Below are positions 8,431-17,029 of a stretch of 64,000 nucleotides of DNA, piece after piece (the stretch's first letter is position 1; each line of letters starts with the position of its first letter). Both the position numbers and the translations under genes were made by a program. Where the stretch lies: the NCBI RefSeq assembly GCF_000374085.1, contig NZ_KB893581.1:1-64000 (forward strand), read 5' to 3'. Source of the DNA: Spirosoma spitsbergense DSM 19989 (GTDB lineage Bacteria > Bacteroidota > Bacteroidia > Cytophagales > Spirosomataceae). Below the pieces are notes generated by a model. The model made no database searches and was not told the DNA's origin. It saw only the letters and a list, made by a program, of their open reading frames with translations.

Positions 8431-9615
8431 ATGCTCGACTCCATTAAATCACTCGCCCATCAATACGCGGCCGACATTGTCAATACCCGCCGTCACCTTC
8501 ACGCGCACCCGGAATTGTCATTTCAGGAACGAAATACCGCCCGTTTCGTGGCCGACCAGTTGAAAGCCATCGGCATAACGCCCCGGGAAGGTGTAGCAGA
8601 TACGGGCCTGACTGCGATTATTGAAGGTAAAAATCCGGCTAGCCGTGTTATAGCACTGCGGGCCGATATGGACGCGCTGCCTATCCACGAAGCGAATGAG
8701 GTACCGTACAAATCGACCGTTGAGGGCGTTATGCACGCCTGCGGGCACGACGCACACACGGCCAGTCTGCTCGGCGTTGCGCGTATTCTGCACGTACTGC
8801 GCGACCAATTCGACGGCACCGTGAAGCTGGTTTTTCAGCCAGGGGAGGAGAAAGCGCCCGGTGGTGCTTCCCTGATGATTAAGGAAGGTGTACTGGAAAA
8901 TCCGACACCCGCCAGCATGATTGGGCAGCATGTAGCCCCTAATATTCCGGTGGGCAAAATCGGCTTCCGCGAGGGCATGTACATGGCCAGTACAGACGAA
9001 TTATACCTCACCGTTCGGGGCAAAGGGGGCCATGCCGCCATGCCCGATAACCTGGTTGACCCAGTCCTGATTGCCTCGCACATCATCGTGGCTTTGCAAC
9101 AGGTTATTAGCCGCAACCGTCCCCCAGCCAGCCCATCGGTGCTGTCGTTCGGGCGGTTCATTGCGGATGGTGTAACGAATGTTATCCCGAATGAAGTAAC
9201 CATTCAGGGCACATTTCGGTGCATGAATGAAGAGTGGCGAGCCGAAGGCAAACGGCGCATGGTAAAACTAGCCGAGGGTATAGCCGAAGCCATGGGCGGC
9301 TCCTGCGAATTCACCATTGTACATGGTTACCCATTCCTGAAAAACCACCCCGAACTAACCCGACGCGTACGGGCGCAGGCCGTTGAATACATGGGTGCCG
9401 ATAATGTGGTTGACCTGGACCTGTGGATGGCGGGCGAAGATTTTGCGTTTTATTCGCAGGTAGTCGATTCCTGTTTCTATAGATTAGGTACCCGCAATGA
9501 AGAACGGGGCATCGTTTCCGGTGTTCACACACCTACCTTCGACATTGATGAAGCCGCCCTGGAAACTGGCGCGGGCCTGATGAGCTGGCTAGCCATTCGG
9601 GAGTTGATGGTGTAA
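8431..9615 (+). CDS. M20 family amidohydrolase (N-acyl-amino-acid / hippurate hydrolase type)
   Basis: 394 residues, full length. Metal-site residues are visible: RRHLHAHPELSF at 20-31, HACGHDAH with Cys104 and His106, FQPGEE with Glu139 and Glu140, His167 in IGQHVAP, and the C-terminal MAGEDFAFY. The Cys of the HACGHDAH block marks the M20D branch (hippurate, IAA-amino acid and N-acyl-amino acid hydrolases) rather than classical dipeptidases. No signal peptide, so cytosolic. It removes acyl groups from N-acyl amino acids; the true substrate cannot be read from sequence. It stands 71 bp after the RDD gene and 39 bp before a serine hydrolase. Confidence 0.9.
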   Translation: MLDSIKSLAHQYAADIVNTRRHLHAHPELSFQERNTARFVADQLKAIGITPREGVADTGLTAIIEGKNPASRVIALRADMDALPIHEANEVPYKSTVEGVMHACGHDAHTASLLGVARILHVLRDQFDGTVKLVFQPGEEKAPGGASLMIKEGVLENPTPASMIGQHVAPNIPVGKIGFREGMYMASTDELYLTVRGKGGHAAMPDNLVDPVLIASHIIVALQQVISRNRPPASPSVLSFGRFIADGVTNVIPNEVTIQGTFRCMNEEWRAEGKRRMVKLAEGIAEAMGGSCEFTIVHGYPFLKNHPELTRRVRAQAVEYMGADNVVDLDLWMAGEDFAFYSQVVDSCFYRLGTRNEERGIVSGVHTPTFDIDEAALETGAGLMSWLAIRELMV

Positions 9616-9654
9616 GTTTCCGACATTTCCGTTCATGCACTAAATTTTATTCCA

Positions 9655-10935
9655 ATGCGCTTACTCCTTCTCCTGCTCGTTACATACACGATTCATGCTC
9701 AGTCACTTCCGCAAACATTTACGACCACTAAATCACCCGAAGAGGCTGGTTTTTCGGGCGAGCGGTTGAAACGCCTGGATAATTGGCTACAGGGGTTAAT
9801 CGATAAAGATATTGCTCCCAATGCGGTTACGTTTGTGGCGCACCGGGGCAAAATAGTGCATTACAAAGCGTTTGGGTACAGCAACATGGCAAAAAAAACG
9901 CCGGTAAAACGGGATGATTTGTACCGGATTGCATCGCAGTCGAAAGCGATCACGACGGTTACATTGATGACGCTGTTTGAAGAAGAGAAATTCCTGCTCG
10001 ATGAGCCTATTTCGAAGTATATACCGGCATTTAGGAACCCAAAAGTGCTGGTTCGCTACAACAAAAAAGACCCTGTCGGTGGTAGTTACGAAACCCGCCC
10101 GGCCAGAAGTGAAATCACCATCCGCCAACTCCTGAGCCACAACGCGGGCATCCCGTACGAACATCCACTCGACCAGCGACCCGAATTTAAAGTCCCCTTC
10201 TTCAATTCCACCGCGCCCGATAAACTCGAAGATGTCATAAACAAACTCGCCACCCGCCCCCTCCTCCTCGATCCTGGTACGGACTCAACCGGTACAGGCT
10301 TCACCTATGGACTTAATATCGACGTTATTGGGCGATTGATTGAAATTTTGTCCGGCAAACCCTTCGATGTGGCCATGCGGGAGCGGGTGCTGGAACCGCT
10401 GGGTATGACGGATACCTATTTTTATCTGCCCGATACGAAAGCCAGCCGTCTGGTTGAGCTATACAGCAAGGAGAGCATGGACAAACCGCTGACGCTGCAT
10501 GCCAACAACGACTATCGGAACTTTGCCACGTCGGGTGCCAGAACGTACTTTTCGGGCGGGGCCGGGTTGGTTAGCTCGGCGGAAAACTACGCCCGGTTTT
10601 GCCAGATGATGCTGAATGGCGGCACCTTCAATAACCACCGGATTATTGGTCGAAAAACGGTGGATATGATGCTTCGTAACCAGATTGGAACGGCTGAAGT
10701 CTGGGACCGGAAAGACAAATTCGGACTTGGTTTCCAGTTGATTACGGAGAATTCGCATTATGGCGATCTGGCAACGCCCGGTTCTTACACCTGGGGCGGC
10801 ATGTATTGCTCCGAATTTACCATCGACCCAAAAGAAGAACTCATTCTGCTTATTTTCACCAATGTTCATCCCTACGCATATTACGGCGATTTTGTCAGGA
10901 AGTTCCGCATTGGGGTGTATCAGGCGTTGAAATAA
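9655..10935 (+). CDS. Secreted serine hydrolase, beta-lactamase/class C-like
   Basis: 426 residues. A signal peptide occupies about 1-16 (MRLLLLLLVTYTIHAQS). The catalytic SxxK is SQSK at 94-97 within YRIASQSKAITT, the typical block of the class C beta-lactamase/DD-peptidase/esterase fold. YGLN near residue 220 occupies the place of the Tyr-x-Asn motif, and a glycine-rich WGG block lies near the end. Such proteins are exported esterases or peptidases; antibiotic resistance should not be assumed. It is followed by a 95 bp spacer with a weak hairpin. Confidence 0.87.
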   Translation: MRLLLLLLVTYTIHAQSLPQTFTTTKSPEEAGFSGERLKRLDNWLQGLIDKDIAPNAVTFVAHRGKIVHYKAFGYSNMAKKTPVKRDDLYRIASQSKAITTVTLMTLFEEEKFLLDEPISKYIPAFRNPKVLVRYNKKDPVGGSYETRPARSEITIRQLLSHNAGIPYEHPLDQRPEFKVPFFNSTAPDKLEDVINKLATRPLLLDPGTDSTGTGFTYGLNIDVIGRLIEILSGKPFDVAMRERVLEPLGMTDTYFYLPDTKASRLVELYSKESMDKPLTLHANNDYRNFATSGARTYFSGGAGLVSSAENYARFCQMMLNGGTFNNHRIIGRKTVDMMLRNQIGTAEVWDRKDKFGLGFQLITENSHYGDLATPGSYTWGGMYCSEFTIDPKEELILLIFTNVHPYAYYGDFVRKFRIGVYQALK

Positions 10936-10951
10936 CCGGCAAGTTCACTTC

Positions 10952-10969
10952 TGAAAACACACGTTTTCA
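10952..10969 (+). terminator. Weak hairpin after the serine hydrolase
   Basis: TGAAAAC and GTTTTCA are perfect 7-base arms around a 4-base loop, followed by a T-rich stretch. It lies 17 bp after the stop. The stem is A/T-rich, so termination would be weak at best. Confidence 0.3.
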
Positions 10970-11030
10970 TCTCTGTCTTTATCCGCCCTGTTCTAACGCA
11001 GCGGTAATTTTCGATAAGTCATTCCAACCC

Positions 11031-12077
11031 ATGCTCAAAAAAACAGGTCTTATTATCGTCGTGATGCTGGTGACACTAGCCATCTGGCAGCGGGAGTTGG
11101 TAAGTTATGGCTGGATGCAGGCCCGGGGACAACTGCACATTCTGTGGAATACCCAACCTGTTGACGAAATACTGGCTGACCCGGCTTATCCAGATTCATT
11201 GAAGAAAAAAATAGAACTAATCCGTGAAATAAAGCGTTTTTCTGTAGATTCACTTGGATTAGAACCGTCGGGAAGTTACGAATCCTTCTATGACCAGCAT
11301 GGGAAGCCAATTTTATGGGTAATTACGGCTTGCGAACCTTACCAACTGATTGCCAGAAAATGGCATTTTCCTATAATCGGTACGTTCTCATACAAAGGTT
11401 TTTTTGAGAAAGACCGAGCCGATACGCTGGTAGCTGAGTTGAAAAAGGAAGGACTGGATACCCGAATTGGGGAGGTGTCGGCCTGGTCGACATTAGGATT
11501 TTTGAATGATCCAATTCTGTCCAGTTTTCTTGACCGGTCAGAAGGGAGTCTGGCCGAGTTGATCATTCATGAACTGACGCATGGCACGCTGTTTATAAAA
11601 AATAATCTGGAGTACAACGAAAACCTGGCCGATTTCGTAGGTGAGTATGGAGCACTCCGGTTTCTGGCCTGGAAGTACGGTACAAACGCTGGTCAGTACA
11701 AAAACTATCTGGCCACAAAAGCGTTTTACGAACGATACGACGAACATATCCTGCACGGGACCCGGTTACTGGATAGTTTATATCACTCGTTTAAACCTGA
11801 AACGCCCCTGGTTGTCAAAGATTCGTTGAAGTGGAAAACCATTCAGCAAATCGTCGATTCGTCGGATACACTAACCGATCAGCGGATTACATCAGCCGTA
11901 CGTCTAGTAAAAAAACGACGGCTTAGCAAACTAAACCTACCCAATAATGCGTATTTTATTGGGTACCTTACCTACCGAAAGCAACAGAATCGGTTTCGGC
12001 AGGAATTTGAAACCCGGTTTGGAAGCAATTTTAGACGGTATCTGACGTACCTGAAAGAAACGTATCCATCCCTATAA
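11031..12077 (+). CDS. Putative aminopeptidase (HELTH zinc-protease family)
   Basis: 348 residues from the ATG at 11031, where an uncleaved or signal anchor (LIIVVMLVTLAIW) begins; the longer open frame upstream runs through the end of the previous gene and is not used. The zinc motif is HELTH in AELIIHELTHGTLF, and ENLADFVGEYGA about 20 residues later provides the third ligand Glu. This matches the predicted aminopeptidase family COG4324/PF10023. Probably anchored and facing the periplasm. DUF3108 follows 30 bp later on the same strand, so the two may be co-transcribed. Confidence 0.85.
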   Translation: MLKKTGLIIVVMLVTLAIWQRELVSYGWMQARGQLHILWNTQPVDEILADPAYPDSLKKKIELIREIKRFSVDSLGLEPSGSYESFYDQHGKPILWVITACEPYQLIARKWHFPIIGTFSYKGFFEKDRADTLVAELKKEGLDTRIGEVSAWSTLGFLNDPILSSFLDRSEGSLAELIIHELTHGTLFIKNNLEYNENLADFVGEYGALRFLAWKYGTNAGQYKNYLATKAFYERYDEHILHGTRLLDSLYHSFKPETPLVVKDSLKWKTIQQIVDSSDTLTDQRITSAVRLVKKRRLSKLNLPNNAYFIGYLTYRKQQNRFRQEFETRFGSNFRRYLTYLKETYPSL

Positions 12078-12107
12078 ACGAAGCCCGACAGACGGGCGGT
12101 TGTTCTT

Positions 12108-12899
12108 ATGAAAAAGGTTATAACAGGCATCAGTATTGTTTTTTTTCTATGTACGGGCTTTGTTGCTCTGAACAGTTACCGGCGTGTGGTCAATAATAGT
12201 TTTGGGCCGGGAGAACACCTTGAATTCCGGGTTCACTACGGTTTTATCAATGCTGCCGAAGCCATTGTGGAGGTTAGCCCTTCGCTGTATAAAGTGAATG
12301 AACGCCCCTGCTACCGGGTCAATGTAGATGCCCGAACGCTGGGTGCTTTTGATCTCGTTACCCGGATTCGGGACACCTGGCGGTCCTACATCGATACATC
12401 GGCTATTTTACCGCAGAAATTTTACACCAGCCTTCAGGAAAACAAGTACCGGAAAGAAGAGAACGTTACGTTCAACCACGCAACGAATACTGTAAAGGCT
12501 GAAGAACGTACGGAGAAAGACGTTTTTAAAGTACCTGATAACGTCCATGACCTGATTAGTGGCTACTATTTTCTGAGAACCATTGATTTTAGCCACGTAA
12601 GTAATGGGCAGGTCATTGAAGTACCCGCTTTTTACGACGATACCATTTATAACATGAAAGTTCGGTATCGGGGTAAAGACGTTATCAAGACTAAATTTGG
12701 TAAGATTAACGTCATTAAGCTGAACCCGGTTTTGCCACCGGGCAATGCACTCTTTAAAGAGGAAGAATCCATCCGTATTTTCGTTTCCGACGATGTCAAT
12801 AAAGTCCCCGTTAAAGTAGAAGTTGATTTCTGGGTTGGGGCTATGGTGATGGATTTGAGACAGAATGGTGGATTAAAGCAGCCGCTGAAGTTTTACTGA
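12108..12899 (+). CDS. DUF3108 domain protein
   Basis: 263 residues. A signal peptide or anchor (about 5-22) is followed by the DUF3108 start GPGEHLEFRVHYGFINAAEA, then a beta-rich domain to the end. The family is secreted or periplasmic, often described as ATP-dependent-exoDNAse-like in databases without support; function is unknown. Spacing of 30 bp after the aminopeptidase suggests one transcript. The 3' end overlaps the convergent acyltransferase gene by 7 bp. Confidence 0.85.
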   Translation: MKKVITGISIVFFLCTGFVALNSYRRVVNNSFGPGEHLEFRVHYGFINAAEAIVEVSPSLYKVNERPCYRVNVDARTLGAFDLVTRIRDTWRSYIDTSAILPQKFYTSLQENKYRKEENVTFNHATNTVKAEERTEKDVFKVPDNVHDLISGYYFLRTIDFSHVSNGQVIEVPAFYDDTIYNMKVRYRGKDVIKTKFGKINVIKLNPVLPPGNALFKEEESIRIFVSDDVNKVPVKVEVDFWVGAMVMDLRQNGGLKQPLKFY

Positions 12900-13894
12900 T
12901 TGTAGCCAGTCAGCCAGTTTCTGACCTTGACGAGTGTTTTTTCTACCAGGCTGAGCCGGTTCCAGCGCATGGTCCAGAGAGGGGTTTCAACAGCGCCAAA
13001 ACTCTGGTAGAAACCACGGATAGATTGTTTTGCCGGGCTTTCGAAATCAAGAACGAGTTGCTGTCCGGCCTTTTCCTGTAATAACCGGTCGATAAGTAAT
13101 GTTCGGGCATTCCCGCGCCGGCCCGATTCCGATGCCGCGTTGAACAGGTAGATGATTCGGTTTCCCTGTTGCACAAATAAGGCCCCGGCTTCAATTTGGC
13201 CGTTATGAAGCGCATACCGTAGCGTTATCAGCCCCCGCTCTGCCAGTTCGCCCGTTAGATTCCTGAAAATAGCATACGCCCAGTCGGCCACTCCCCCATC
13301 AATCGTTTGGGCATGGTTGTTCCTGAATAAAGCCACTAATGGTTCTATATCGGCAGATTCTACTATTGTCCAGTTCGCCCTGGTGGCCCGGCGCAGATTG
13401 GCCTTGCGGTCACCGGTATAGCCTTGATAGATGGTTGGGTAACCAATAGAAAGGTTGAGCGTGTGAGTCGAACTGGAATAAACTACATCGAAAGGGAGGC
13501 ATTCATCAGGTTTCTGCCATACGCAAAGCTGGGAGCCGTACCGAAATTGTTCCAGTACCTGCTGAAAAAAAGGACCTGAGTCGATCAGGTTGTCGCGGCT
13601 GAAAACGCCCAGAAACTGGCAGAAGAACGGCTGGTGTACAACCCATGCGTAGGGTATCCCCACCACCGTTTTCCGGCGTAACGGAACGGGCATTACTGCC
13701 CTATACCGCCCGGTTTCATCCAGCAACACAATACCCACCCACTTCCACATGGGTGCGGGCAATACCGCATCCAGATACCAGGAATAGGCGTATAGCACTG
13801 GCTCGACAGAAGCCGCTATGCAAGCATCCCACAACCTGAGGTCCAGTTGAGCACGGGGAATAAATTGGAGGGCCGGAAGATGGGGAACAGGCAC
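12893..13894 (-). CDS. GNAT/FemAB-like acyltransferase
   Basis: 333 residues. The order of blocks fits the FemAB-like GNAT fold: an N-terminal half with YSWYLDAVLP, then RKANLRRATRA, then GALFVQQGNRIIYLFNAAS and a C-terminal DFESPAKQSIRGFYQSFGA. Such enzymes transfer aminoacyl or acyl groups to peptidoglycan or lipid precursors; the substrate here is unknown. The start codon is GTG; no ATG lies upstream before the dnaA reading frame and the next Met would cut deeply into the domain. It begins 20 bp after dnaA on the same strand and may be read through from it. Confidence 0.75.
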   Translation of the reverse strand: MPVPHLPALQFIPRAQLDLRLWDACIAASVEPVLYAYSWYLDAVLPAPMWKWVGIVLLDETGRYRAVMPVPLRRKTVVGIPYAWVVHQPFFCQFLGVFSRDNLIDSGPFFQQVLEQFRYGSQLCVWQKPDECLPFDVVYSSSTHTLNLSIGYPTIYQGYTGDRKANLRRATRANWTIVESADIEPLVALFRNNHAQTIDGGVADWAYAIFRNLTGELAERGLITLRYALHNGQIEAGALFVQQGNRIIYLFNAASESGRRGNARTLLIDRLLQEKAGQQLVLDFESPAKQSIRGFYQSFGAVETPLWTMRWNRLSLVEKTLVKVRNWLTGYNQ

Positions 13895-13913
13895 CGGACT
13901 TTGGGTATAAAGC

Positions 13914-15323
13914 CTACTTGAACAATGCTTTCAGTTTATCGACAGCCGCGCGGGTTTCGGCACTTTTAGCCACTAAATCACTGACAGTCTGCACCGCATG
14001 AATAACGGTGCTGTGGTCGCGTCCGCCAAAATGATAGCCAATTGATTTGAGGGATAAATCCGTTTTTTCCTTGGCCAGGTACATAGCAATCTGCCGGGGA
14101 TGCACCAGTTCCCGTTTGCGGCTTTTCGCTTTCAGGTCGGCAATCGTTACATTGAAGAAATCGGCTACGGCTTCCTGCACCGTATCGATAGTAACTTCCC
14201 GTTCCGAATCGACCACAATATTCCGTAGTGTGTGCTTGGCTAATTCGAGGTCAATATCCCGCCGGTTCAGTGATGCCTGCGCCATCAATGATACAATGAC
14301 CCCCTCCAGTTCCCGAACGTTGGTATTCACACTGTGGGCGAGGTATTCAATAACGTTGTTCTCGATGTAAATACCTTCAGCCTGTAATTTTTTCTGGATG
14401 ATGGCAATCCGCGTTTCGAGGTCAGGTGTTTGCAAATCAGCCGAGAGCCCCCATTTAAAGCGCGACAGGAGCCGGTCTTCCAGCCCGTCCAGCGCGCGGG
14501 GAGCGCGGTCGGACGTCATGATAATCTGCTTCCCGGACTGGTGAAGGTGGTTGAAAATGTGGAAGAAGATTTCCTGCGTTTTTTCCTTCTTCTGCAAAAA
14601 CTGTACATCGTCAATCACCAGCACATCTACCTGCATATAAAACGATGTGAAGTCGCGGATACCGTCTGACCGAACGGCGTTGAGAAACTGGTTTGTAAAC
14701 TTTTCAGACGTAACGTAGAGGACGAATTTATTCTGATTATTATTTTTGATGTAGTTGCCAATGGCCTGCACCAGGTGCGTTTTACCCAGACCAACGCCCC
14801 CATACACCATAAGCGGGTTGAACGAGGTAATACCCGGCCGCTCCGCTACGGCGTACCCCGCCGACCGGGCCAGCCGGTTACAGTCGCCCTCCACGTAATT
14901 GTCGAACGTATAACTCGGGTTCAGGTATGAATCGAGCGTGAGCGAATCGAGGTCTTTGAAAATAAACGGGCTTTTAACCAAATCGGGGCTAACATTGTCC
15001 GGTTTGGATGTTTGCGTGGATTTGGTAGTCGGGATGTTTACCGTGAGCGGACGATTTTTTTCGTTGCCTTTATCAACAATAATCGAGTACTCTAACTGCC
15101 CATTGGGACCAATAGCCGTATCGAGAGCTTTACGGAGGGCATGAACAAAGTTTTCTTCCAGCCACTCGTAGAAAAACTCACTTGGTACCTGAATCGTCAG
15201 TACATGGCCGTTGAGTTTGAGGGGCACAATCGGCTCAAACCAAGTATTAAAACTCTGTTCGGGTACAATCTCCCGGATAACGTTCAGACAGCGATTCCAC
15301 ACCGTCGTTATTTCACGCTGCAT
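13914..15323 (-). CDS. dnaA: Chromosomal replication initiator DnaA
   Basis: 469 residues from the ATG at 15323; a longer frame begins with GTG at 15347 but the family N-terminus (VWNRCLNVIREIVPEQSFNT) fits the ATG. Domain I is followed by a linker with Ser/Thr/Pro, then the AAA+ domain with Walker A GGVGLGKTH near 180 and Walker B VLVIDDVQFLQ near 243, and the C-terminal DNA-binding helix-turn-helix with GGRDHSTVIHAV. It binds DnaA boxes and opens the origin. All motifs are intact. No cluster of DnaA boxes is seen on either side, so the origin is not evident in the window. Confidence 0.97.
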   Translation of the reverse strand: MQREITTVWNRCLNVIREIVPEQSFNTWFEPIVPLKLNGHVLTIQVPSEFFYEWLEENFVHALRKALDTAIGPNGQLEYSIIVDKGNEKNRPLTVNIPTTKSTQTSKPDNVSPDLVKSPFIFKDLDSLTLDSYLNPSYTFDNYVEGDCNRLARSAGYAVAERPGITSFNPLMVYGGVGLGKTHLVQAIGNYIKNNNQNKFVLYVTSEKFTNQFLNAVRSDGIRDFTSFYMQVDVLVIDDVQFLQKKEKTQEIFFHIFNHLHQSGKQIIMTSDRAPRALDGLEDRLLSRFKWGLSADLQTPDLETRIAIIQKKLQAEGIYIENNVIEYLAHSVNTNVRELEGVIVSLMAQASLNRRDIDLELAKHTLRNIVVDSEREVTIDTVQEAVADFFNVTIADLKAKSRKRELVHPRQIAMYLAKEKTDLSLKSIGYHFGGRDHSTVIHAVQTVSDLVAKSAETRAAVDKLKALFK

Positions 15324-15628
15324 GCCGATCTGAGAGGTTATATTCACGGGAAGACATTTTTGTCACGGTTGGGGTCGCAAAAAAGGGAGACAAATATGAG
15401 GATAATATTTGACCCGTCCACACCGGGATTATCACGTTTTTTGTAAAAACCCGTATGTTGCTTTCCAATGTTAAGCTAAAATTACGCCATTCCATCGGAA
15501 CGTCAAGGCTCAAATTAAATCCCTTTGAATAATGCAATCGGGACGGCAGCTGCGTTGTAATGAGCGTACTTTTCCCCCGAAAAGAGAAAAAGAGTACATT
15601 TACCACCCTATCATCTCAACCGTATCCG
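15324..15628. other. Divergent spacer between dnaA and mutA
   Basis: A 305 bp spacer with no supported gene. It must hold the promoters of dnaA and the mutase operon. I find no TTATCCACA-type DnaA box, and only a near match to the -7 element (TACATTTA, 15594-15601) before the chosen mutA start. Confidence 0.5.
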
Positions 15629-16957
15629 ATGGAACCACTTTTCTCATCTACCTTCCCCCCTTCCACTAAGCTGGACTGGATAACCCAGGTTCAGAAAGAA
15701 GCAAAGAACGCAGATGCCCATGAACGAATGCGCTGGCAAACGGATAAAGCCTTTACGCTGGAACCTTATTATACGGTTGATGACCTGAACCAACTGCCCC
15801 TTGCCAGCATACAGGATGCCCAAAAACAGGTTCCAGGATGGCTCAACGCACCGGAGTATCTGATCTCCAGCGAAAAAGCCGATAACGTAGCCCTTCGGGA
15901 TGCACTCACCCGCGGAGCCGATGCACTGGTACTTACGCTGGCGACTAAGCCTGACTTATCCCTCTTGTTGAATGGAATCAAACTGAGCGAAACGCCCGTT
16001 TTTTTTCGTTTCAACACCAGACAGCAATCTATCAATATCGTTGACTTCGTGCAGGCACTAAAGACTATTGCGCCCTATCAGCTCAAAGGTGGCTTACTAA
16101 CGGATGCCAACGACTACACTGCCGACGTTACCCGTCAAACGGCAGACTCTCCCCTATTCAGGACTATTTGTATCAGCAGTCACGCGTTCCACAATGCCGG
16201 TGCTACGGCTACGCAGGAACTGGCTTTTACGCTGGCCATGCTGGCGGATGCTTACGACAGTCTCACGGATGATGGCTTATTGATAGACCAACTCGTTGCC
16301 AAAACGATGCTGTCTGTTTCCATCGGGACGAGCTACTTTATGGAAATTGCTAAACTCCGCGCCCTGCGCGTATTATCCCGGCGGTTTGTTAGCGCCTTTC
16401 ACTCTTCCCCTGTTTCCCCTTTATTCCAGATCCACGCCCAAACCTCAACCTTTTACGATGCGGTTGCCTCTCCGTACACCAATCTGTTGCGGTCAACAAC
16501 CGAAGCTATGACGTCTGTGATGGGTGGCTGTGATGCGCTGACTATCCACCCATACAACGCCGTTTCGGGCCGGATGCCGGACCGGGCTTTCGGTGAGCGT
16601 ATTGCCAGAAATATATCTGTGCTGCTGCGGGAAGAAAGTCATTTAGACAAAGTTGCCGACCCTTCGGCCGGGTCTTATTACGTTGAAACCCTGACGCATG
16701 AACTAGTAGAATCTACCTGGGCATTGTTTCTGGCTGTCGAAAAACAGGGAGGTTACAAAGCCGCACTGAACGACGGATTCATTCAGCGCGAAATTGATCG
16801 GTCCTATCAGGCCAAAGTAGAAGCGGTAAAAAAAGGGAAGGTGCTGGTTGGCGTCACGAAGTACCGGTCGGATGATGGAATCAACAAACCGGAGGAAACT
16901 ACACAGAACGATGCTGGCATACTTCCCAATCGCCGATTGGCCGAAGAATTTGACTAG
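15629..16957 (+). CDS. mutA: Methylmalonyl-CoA mutase small subunit, short form
   Basis: 442 residues from the ATG at 15629 (MEPLFSSTFPPSTKLDWITQ); an upstream in-frame ATG at 15560 adds 23 residues of low-complexity sequence that do not look conserved. The TIM-barrel domain is present, with PYTNLLRSTTEAMTSVMGG and the ADPSAGSYYVE-like block. The chain stops shortly after VTKYR, so the C-terminal B12-domain-like half found in about 600-residue small subunits is missing. The small subunit does not bind cobalamin and supports the catalytic subunit, encoded 72 bp downstream. Together they interconvert methylmalonyl-CoA and succinyl-CoA. Confidence 0.88.
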   Translation: MEPLFSSTFPPSTKLDWITQVQKEAKNADAHERMRWQTDKAFTLEPYYTVDDLNQLPLASIQDAQKQVPGWLNAPEYLISSEKADNVALRDALTRGADALVLTLATKPDLSLLLNGIKLSETPVFFRFNTRQQSINIVDFVQALKTIAPYQLKGGLLTDANDYTADVTRQTADSPLFRTICISSHAFHNAGATATQELAFTLAMLADAYDSLTDDGLLIDQLVAKTMLSVSIGTSYFMEIAKLRALRVLSRRFVSAFHSSPVSPLFQIHAQTSTFYDAVASPYTNLLRSTTEAMTSVMGGCDALTIHPYNAVSGRMPDRAFGERIARNISVLLREESHLDKVADPSAGSYYVETLTHELVESTWALFLAVEKQGGYKAALNDGFIQREIDRSYQAKVEAVKKGKVLVGVTKYRSDDGINKPEETTQNDAGILPNRRLAEEFD

Positions 16958-17029
16958 ATGATTGTGCATCCGATTTAAAGACGAAATTCCGCGAACCACT
17001 CAACTACTTCATCAACGACTTCCCTAACC

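Noticed and set aside
10806-11030. N-terminal extension of the aminopeptidase frame
   Set aside because: It overlaps the end of the serine hydrolase and precedes a clear signal anchor beginning at the ATG at 11031.
12083-12097. GCCCG/CGGGC hairpin between aminopeptidase and DUF3108
   Set aside because: Only 5-bp arms and immediately before a start codon; too weak to call a terminator.
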